64,000 nt of DNA from Achatina immaculata (taxonomy: Eukaryota > Mollusca > Gastropoda > Stylommatophora > Achatinidae), in NCBI GenBank assembly GCA_009760885.1, contig CM019714.1, forward strand, positions 3,149,895 to 3,213,894, in the 5' to 3' direction. This document shows positions 58,580 through 64,000 of this stretch, one piece after another (the first letter of the stretch is position 1; each line of letters starts with the position of its first letter). Below the pieces are notes generated by a model that was not told the DNA's origin, did not search any database, and saw nothing but the letters and a program-made list of their open reading frames with translations. The translations under genes were made by a program, and so were the position numbers.

Positions 58580-58711
58580 GACTCTCACAGCTATCTCTTG
58601 TACTCTTCCTCCTATCCCATATTGTGTATGGACTCTATTCTTTTTTCCCAGCTTCTTAGGTTGTGATGGTTGTGCACTGAGGATGTTGATTTCTATGATT
58701 AATCCAACATA

Positions 58712-59446
58712 ATGCTAGATTTCTTCCACCAATGCGGCTATCCAGAACATGTTCTCTCATTGTCTTGGAACCGCATCAGCCATATATCATGGCAACAAGC
58801 TCTCACTCCTAAACCCCACTGTAGCTTGGACAGAGTTAAACTGGTACTCACGCACCACCCTCTTAGCTTGGCAGTTAAGAACATACTGTTTCGCCATCTC
58901 CATCTCCTCCAGACCAAGGCTGATACATGTGAACTTTTTGGGGAACACCCATTGGTGGCCTACAGACAGGAAAAGAACCTCAGGGACCTTTTAGTTGGAA
59001 GTCGCTTTAAGATAGATGACACTTTTTATGGCACTAGATGTTGCAAACGTCATAGATGCAACATTTGCCCATTTGTTGTTGAGGCTAACCAGATCTCCTT
59101 CCCTAAGTCCATGTTATCAGTTCAGGAGGGTTTCACCTGCACTTCACGCATTGTTATTTATTCTATTATGTGCAAATGTTGTGACATGAAATATATAGGG
59201 GAGACCAGTTTACACTCAGGAGATTGTTTTTGCCAACATGTTAACGACATTTCTAAGAGGGTTTGGACACCTGTGGCTAAACATTTTTGCCATAGCAACC
59301 ACAGGGGAAAACAGGACATTTCTGTTAGTGCGATCCACTCTTGTTCTGCTGATGTACGATCTCGGAGGGTCCTAGAACAGCGCCTCATTTTCCAGGCTGA
59401 TTGTCTCCACCCAGCTGGAATTAACAATGTCTTCAGCTTCCTTTAA
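58712..59446 (+). pseudogene. Penelope-like ORF, RT C-terminus plus GIY-YIG endonuclease
   Basis: A 244-codon open frame. The N-terminal part (residues 1-110) matches the post-RT region of Penelope-like proteins (CGYPEHVL, VLTHHPLSLAVKNILFRHLH, HPLVAYRQEKNLRDLLVGSR). Next is a Cys-rich linker CCKRHRCNICPFV, and a GIY-YIG fold from about residue 148: IVIYSIMCKCCDMKYIGETS, then QHVNDISK and PVAKHFCHSNHRG. The Tyr and Gly-Glu-Thr block are present. The usual catalytic Arg position in the next helix is Cys. The RT core lies missing or in broken frames upstream, so this is a truncated copy. Confidence 0.88.
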
Positions 59447-60234
59447 CTTCTTTAGTTTTCCACTTTTTTTTCTGTGATTTATACTCTACTTTCTTGTTTC
59501 TTTCTCCTAGCTTCCTTCCCCCTCCTACTGCCACCTTCCTTTCTTTTCTGGCGGCTTATAGGTGTTTTTGGCCCTCTGGGTCTTGTTCTATTCACCAGTT
59601 TCATATTATCTCCCTGCTTCCCTGCCCTTCCCCATAAACACCCCCCCCCACCCCCCTTTTGACATCTGTTTCTCTATCAGGTTACAGGTGTCTATTGCCC
59701 CCCTCCCCCCAACCCCAAACCTGTTTTTCTCCGTTTCCGATTGGCTTCATCTGGTTTCCACTGTGGTTTCTATGCCTCGTCTGGTCTGAGGGACATGCAT
59801 TCTTGTGTTCCCACTCTCTGGAGGATGCCACACAGATCAATTTTTCATTTAGTTATATGTTATGTCTTGTTTTGTGTGTGTAATCCTCGAAAAAGGCTCA
59901 CGCCAAAATATTGGATGTTATATGTTTTTCATTTATACATTTTCATCTTACTCTCATATTTTCTATTCATTTTTTTCTCACTTACTCACTCCTTCTGCTG
60001 CCTTGTAAAACTGCACCATACATCTCTATCTACCTTTATTAATCTGAAATAGTTTTACTGCAGTCACCATCACTTTTATATAAAATGATACGTTACTTAA
60101 CTACACCATGCTATATGGTTTTATAAGATGGTGGGAGATGAGGCTTGTGTGCACAAAGTAAGGGAGCAGATTACATAGAACTTGGAAATTGACAAGAACT
60201 TTTGACACAAGAGGAAAAAAAAACAGCTAAAGAG

Positions 60235-63065
60235 ACTGACCATGAACAAAATCTTGACTTCCATAAGATGAGCAATAACCTAGCCACATGCTAACCACAC
60301 ATTAATTGGTGAGAGGTTAGTAGCAAGCACCTAGCCACACACTACATTAGTTTCTACCACACATTAGTTGGTGACAGGTTAGAAGCAAGCACCTAGCCAC
60401 ACACTAACCACACATTAGTTTCTACCACACATTAGTTGTTGAAAGGTTAGTAGCAAGCACCTACCCACACACTAACCACATATTAGTTGCTACCACACAT
60501 TATTTGCTGAGAGGTTAGTAGCAAGCACCTAGCCACACACTAACCACATATTAGTTGCTACCACACATTATTTGCTGAGAGGTTAGTAGCAAGCACCTAG
60601 CCACACACTAACCACACATTAGTTGCTACTATACATTAGTCGCTGAAAGGTTAGTAGCAAGCACCTAGCCACACACTAACCACACATTAATTGGTGAGAG
60701 GTTAGTAGCAAGCACCTAGCCACACACTAACCACACATTAGTTGCTACTACAAATTAGTTGCTGAGAGGTTAGTAGCAGGCACCTAGCCACATACCAACC
60801 ACACATTAGCTGCTACCACACATTAGTTGGTGAGAAGTTAGTAGTAAGCACCTAGCCACACACTAACCACACATTAGTTGGTGAGAGGTTAGTAGTAAGC
60901 ACCTAGCCACACACTAACCACACATTAGTTGCTACCACACATTAGTTGCTGAGAGGTAAGAAGCAAGCACCTAGCCACACACTAACCACACATTAGTTCC
61001 TGAAAGCTTAGTAGCAAGCACCTAGCCACATATTAACCACACATTAGTTGCTACCACACATTAGTTGCTGAGAGGTTATAAGCAAGCACCTAGCCACATA
61101 CTAACCACACATTAGTTGGTGAGAGGTTAGTAGCAAGCACCTAGCCACACACTAACCACACATTAGTTGCTAAGAGTTTAGTAACAAGCACCTAGCCACA
61201 CACTAACCACACATTAGTTGGTGAGAGATTAGTAGCAAGCACCTAGCCACACACTAACCACACATTAGTTGCTACCACACATTAATTGGTGAGAGATTAG
61301 TAGCAAGCACCTAGCCACACACTAACCACACATTAGCTGCTACTACACATTAGTTGCTGAGAGGTTAGTAGCAAGCACCTAACCACACACTAACCACACA
61401 TTAGTTGCTACTACACATTAGTTGTTGAGAAGTTAGTAGTAAGCACCTAACCACACATTAGCTGCTACCACACATTAGTTGGTGAGAAGTTAGTAGTAAG
61501 CACCTAGCCACACACTAACCACACATTAGTTGCTGAAAGGTTAGTAGTAAGCACCTAGCCACACACTAACCATACATTAGTTGCTACCATACATTAGTTG
61601 GTGAGAGGTTATAAGTAAGCACCTAGCCACATACTAACCACACATTAGTTGGTGAGAGGTTATAAGTAAGCACCTAGCCACACACTAACCACACATTAGT
61701 TGGTGAGAGGTTATAAGTAAGCACCTAGCCACATACTAACCACACATTAGTTGGTGAGAGGTTATATAAAGTAAGCACCTAGCCACATACTAACCACACA
61801 TTAGTTGGTGAGAGGTTATAAGTAAGCACCTAGCCACACATTAACCACACATTAGTTGGCGAGAGGCTAGTAGTAAGCACCTAGCCACACACTAACCACA
61901 CATTAGTTGGCGAGAGGCTAGTAGTAAGCACTAGCCACACACTACATTAGTTTCTACCACACATTAGTTGGCGAGAGGCTAGTAGCAAGCACCTAGCCAC
62001 ACATTAACCACACATTAGTTGCTACTACACATTAGTTGCTGAAAGGTTAGTAGCAAGCACCTAGCCACACATTAACCACATATTAGTTGCTACTACACAT
62101 TAGTTGGTGAGAGGTTAGTAGTAAGCACCTAGCCACACACTAACCACACATTAGTTGCTACTACACATTAGTTGCTGAGAGGTTAGTAGCAAGCACCTAG
62201 CCACACACTAACCACATTAGTTGCTACTACACATTAGTTGTTGAGAGGTTAGTAGCAAGCACCTAACCACACATTAGCTGCTACCACACATTAGTTGGTG
62301 AGAAGTTAGTAGTAAGCACCTAGCCACACACTAACCACACATTAGTTGCTGAAAGGTTAGTAGTAAGCACCTAGCCACACACTAACCATACATTAGTTGC
62401 TACCATACATTAGTTGGTGAGAGGTTATAAGTAAGCACCTAGCCACATACTAACCACACATTAGTTGGTGAGAGGTTATAAGTAAGCACCTAGCCACACA
62501 CTAACCACACATTAGTTGGTGAGAGGTTATAAGTAAGCACCTAGCCACATACTAACCACACATTAGTTGGTGAGAGGTTATATAAAGTAAGCACCTAGCC
62601 ACATACTAACCACACATTAGTTGGTGAGAGGTTATAAGTAAGCACCTAGCCACACATTAACCACACATTAGTTGGCGAGAGGCTAGTAGTAAGCACCTAG
62701 CCACACACTAACCACACATTAGTTGGCGAGAGGCTAGTAGTAAGCACCTAGCCACACATTAACCACACATTAGTTGGCGAGAGGCTAGTAGCAAGCACCT
62801 AGCCACACATTAACCACACATTAGTTGCTACTACACATTAGTTGCTGAAAGGTTAGTAGCAAGCACCTAGCCACACATTAACCACATATTAGTTGCTACT
62901 ACACATTAGTTGGTGAGAGGTTAGTAGTAAGCACCTAGCCACACACTAACCACACATTAGTTGCTACTACACATTAGTTGCTGAGAGGTTAGTAGCAAGC
63001 ACCTAGCCACACACTAACCACACATTAGTTTCTACCACACATTAGTTGGTGAGAGTTTAGTAACA
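60235..63065 (+). repeat. Satellite with 816-bp higher-order repeat
   Basis: Units of about 50 or 80 bp are built from agcacctagccacacactaa, ccacacattagttggtgaga and ggttagtagca. Marker strings recur 816 bp apart (61441 and 62257; 61761 and 62577), showing a higher-order duplication. About 45 basic units. Confidence 0.96.
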
Positions 63066-63244
63066 TAATAGCCATATACTGTATTTTAGAATATGAAAGA
63101 GTATGCATTTGGTAAGATGACAGATTTATGTAACAAGATATTTTGTATAATGACACAAGTGCAAAGAAAGAGAACCATGCAACACAAACATTCTTGCTGT
63201 AACTGTGACTGATTATGCAAATCCACCATTGTTAGAAAGAACAC

Positions 63245-63857
63245 ACAGACCACATCTTTGTGGCTGAATGGTTAGTAGAGTATTGTTTCTTCATAGTGGC
63301 TGAGTGGTTAATAGTGTGTTGTTTCCTTGTAACTTATGACTGATTGGTTATTAGTGTGTTGTTTCCTTGTAGCTTGTGACTGATTGGTTATTAGTGTGTT
63401 GTTTCCTTGTAGCTTATGACTGAGTGGTTATTAGTGTGTTGTTTCCTTGTAGCTTATGACTGAGTGGTTATTAGTGTGTTGTTTCCTTGTAGCATATGAC
63501 TGAGTGGTTATTAGTGTTGTTTCCTTGTAGCATATGACTGAGTGGTTATTAGTGTGTTGTTTCCTTGTAGCTTATGACTGAGTGGTTATTAGTGTGTTGT
63601 TTCCTTGTAGCATATGACTGAGTGGTTATTAGTGTGTTGTTTCCTTGTAGCATATGACTGAGTGGTTATTAGTGTGTTGTTTCCTTGTAGCTTATGACTG
63701 AGTGGTTATTAGTGTGTTGTTTCCTTGTAGCTTGTGACTGAGTGGTTAGTAATGTGTTGTTTCCTCGTATCTTGTGACTGAGTTGTTAGTAGTGTGTTGT
63801 TTCCTCGTATCTTGTGACTGAGTTGTTAGTAGTGTGTTGTTTCCTTGTATCTTATGA
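63245..63857 (+). repeat. Minisatellite, 40-bp unit, about 15 copies
   Basis: Unit cttatgactgagtggttatt plus agtgtgttgtttccttgtag. The left edge contains tggctgagtggttaatag, which resembles a pol III A box. Confidence 0.95.
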
Positions 63858-63985
63858 CTGAATGAATGAATGAATGAATAATCTTTATTTTTCAAGGGTA
63901 AAGAATTGGGCACGCAGGCCCGTCTTACATTCTGCCCTTCATCACTCCATCTTTCATTCTTCCCACACACTTGATTTAGTAAAAA
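63857..63985 (-). mobile_element. CR1-like 3' tail, antisense
   Basis: (TGAA)n at 63857-63880 is followed by taatctttatttttcaaggg, gcacgcaggcccgtcttaca and ttctgcccttcatcac. This is the reverse of the tail of the CR1 at 2857. The rest of the element may continue past the window. Confidence 0.78.
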
Positions 63986-64000
63986 AAAACAAAAATTAAA

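Larger units (their letters stand above)
57722..60045 (+). mobile_element. Penelope-like element with inverted ~0.86-kb arms
   Basis: 57722-58579 is an inverted copy of 59177-60045, with about 600 bp of unique sequence between. The right part is a + strand, 5'-truncated Penelope-like element whose ORF ends in a GIY-YIG domain. The left part is a shorter, inverted copy containing only the end of that ORF and the 3' region. Inverted, truncated partner copies are well known for Penelope-like elements. The outer ends share taataaaggtagatagag. Insertion split a 35-bp minisatellite. Confidence 0.86.

Noticed and set aside
57722..60045. Hammerhead ribozyme in the Penelope-like element
   Set aside because: Such ribozymes are known in some Penelope-like elements, but I found no ctgatga plus gaaa core in either arm. 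ctgatgt near 59350 does not fit the core.
63245..63857. tRNA gene cluster
   Set aside because: Only an A-box-like stretch is present. No B box and no cloverleaf.
49282..64000. Search for the next kinase exon (LARAKS, VVTLWYRPPD region)
   Set aside because: No phase-1 acceptor followed by matching sequence was seen. It probably lies beyond the window, though a diverged short exon could be missed by eye.

Overview
The window is metazoan nuclear DNA from an AT-rich, intron-rich, repeat-laden genome. The only host gene I can support is the 5'/middle part of a CDK14-type (PFTAIRE; Drosophila Eip63E-like) cyclin-dependent kinase on the + strand. The split gene, the mix of CR1, RTE, RNase-H-bearing and Penelope-like retroelements plus mariner relics, and introns filled with minisatellites suggest an invertebrate, probably a lophotrochozoan such as a mollusc. 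That placement is inference only. No bacterial, organellar or viral gene, rRNA, tRNA or CRISPR array was recognised.

Host gene: seven exons lie at 13941-14109, 18433-18602, 23377-23548, 31583-31677, 37106-37168, 42306-42367 and 49218-49279. All six introns are GT-AG and all phases agree, giving one open frame of 793 nt spread over about 35.3 kb. The exons encode a basic, Ser/Pro-rich N-terminal extension, then the kinase domain from the glycine loop through the PFTAIRE helix and HRDLKPQN loop to the first base of the DFG glycine codon. The translation start lies upstream of the window or in exons I cannot see. The remaining kinase exons lie downstream of the window or were missed.

1-11.2 kb (upstream or far-5' intron): a gutted mariner with nested inverted repeats, an RTE tail, then a three-level nest. 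An RTE copy (+) is split by a CR1 element (-), which is itself split by a second RTE copy (+) with a 12-bp target-site duplication.

11.2-49.2 kb: almost every intron consists of tandem arrays with unit lengths of about 28-120 bp plus LINE insertions. Intron 3 holds a near-complete antisense RTE (24.1-27.2 kb) and a second antisense RTE with two insertions, each flanked by direct repeats. Intron 4 holds a 1.56-kb tandem duplication that carries a mariner relic. Intron 5 holds a 1,417-bp duplication. Intron 6 is dominated by a 3.8-kb 28-bp satellite with a ~1.35-kb higher-order repeat.

49.3-64 kb (downstream intron or beyond): an antisense RTE bloated by two internal minisatellites, an RNase-H LINE fragment, a Tc1/mariner relic, a ~30-bp array that creates long spurious ORFs, a Penelope-like element with ~0.86-kb inverted arms and a GIY-YIG domain, a ~2.8-kb satellite with an 816-bp higher-order period, and a CR1 3' tail.

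The kinase exons are small islands in a retroelement and minisatellite landscape. Most long open frames here are either transposon remnants or read-through of tandem repeats.
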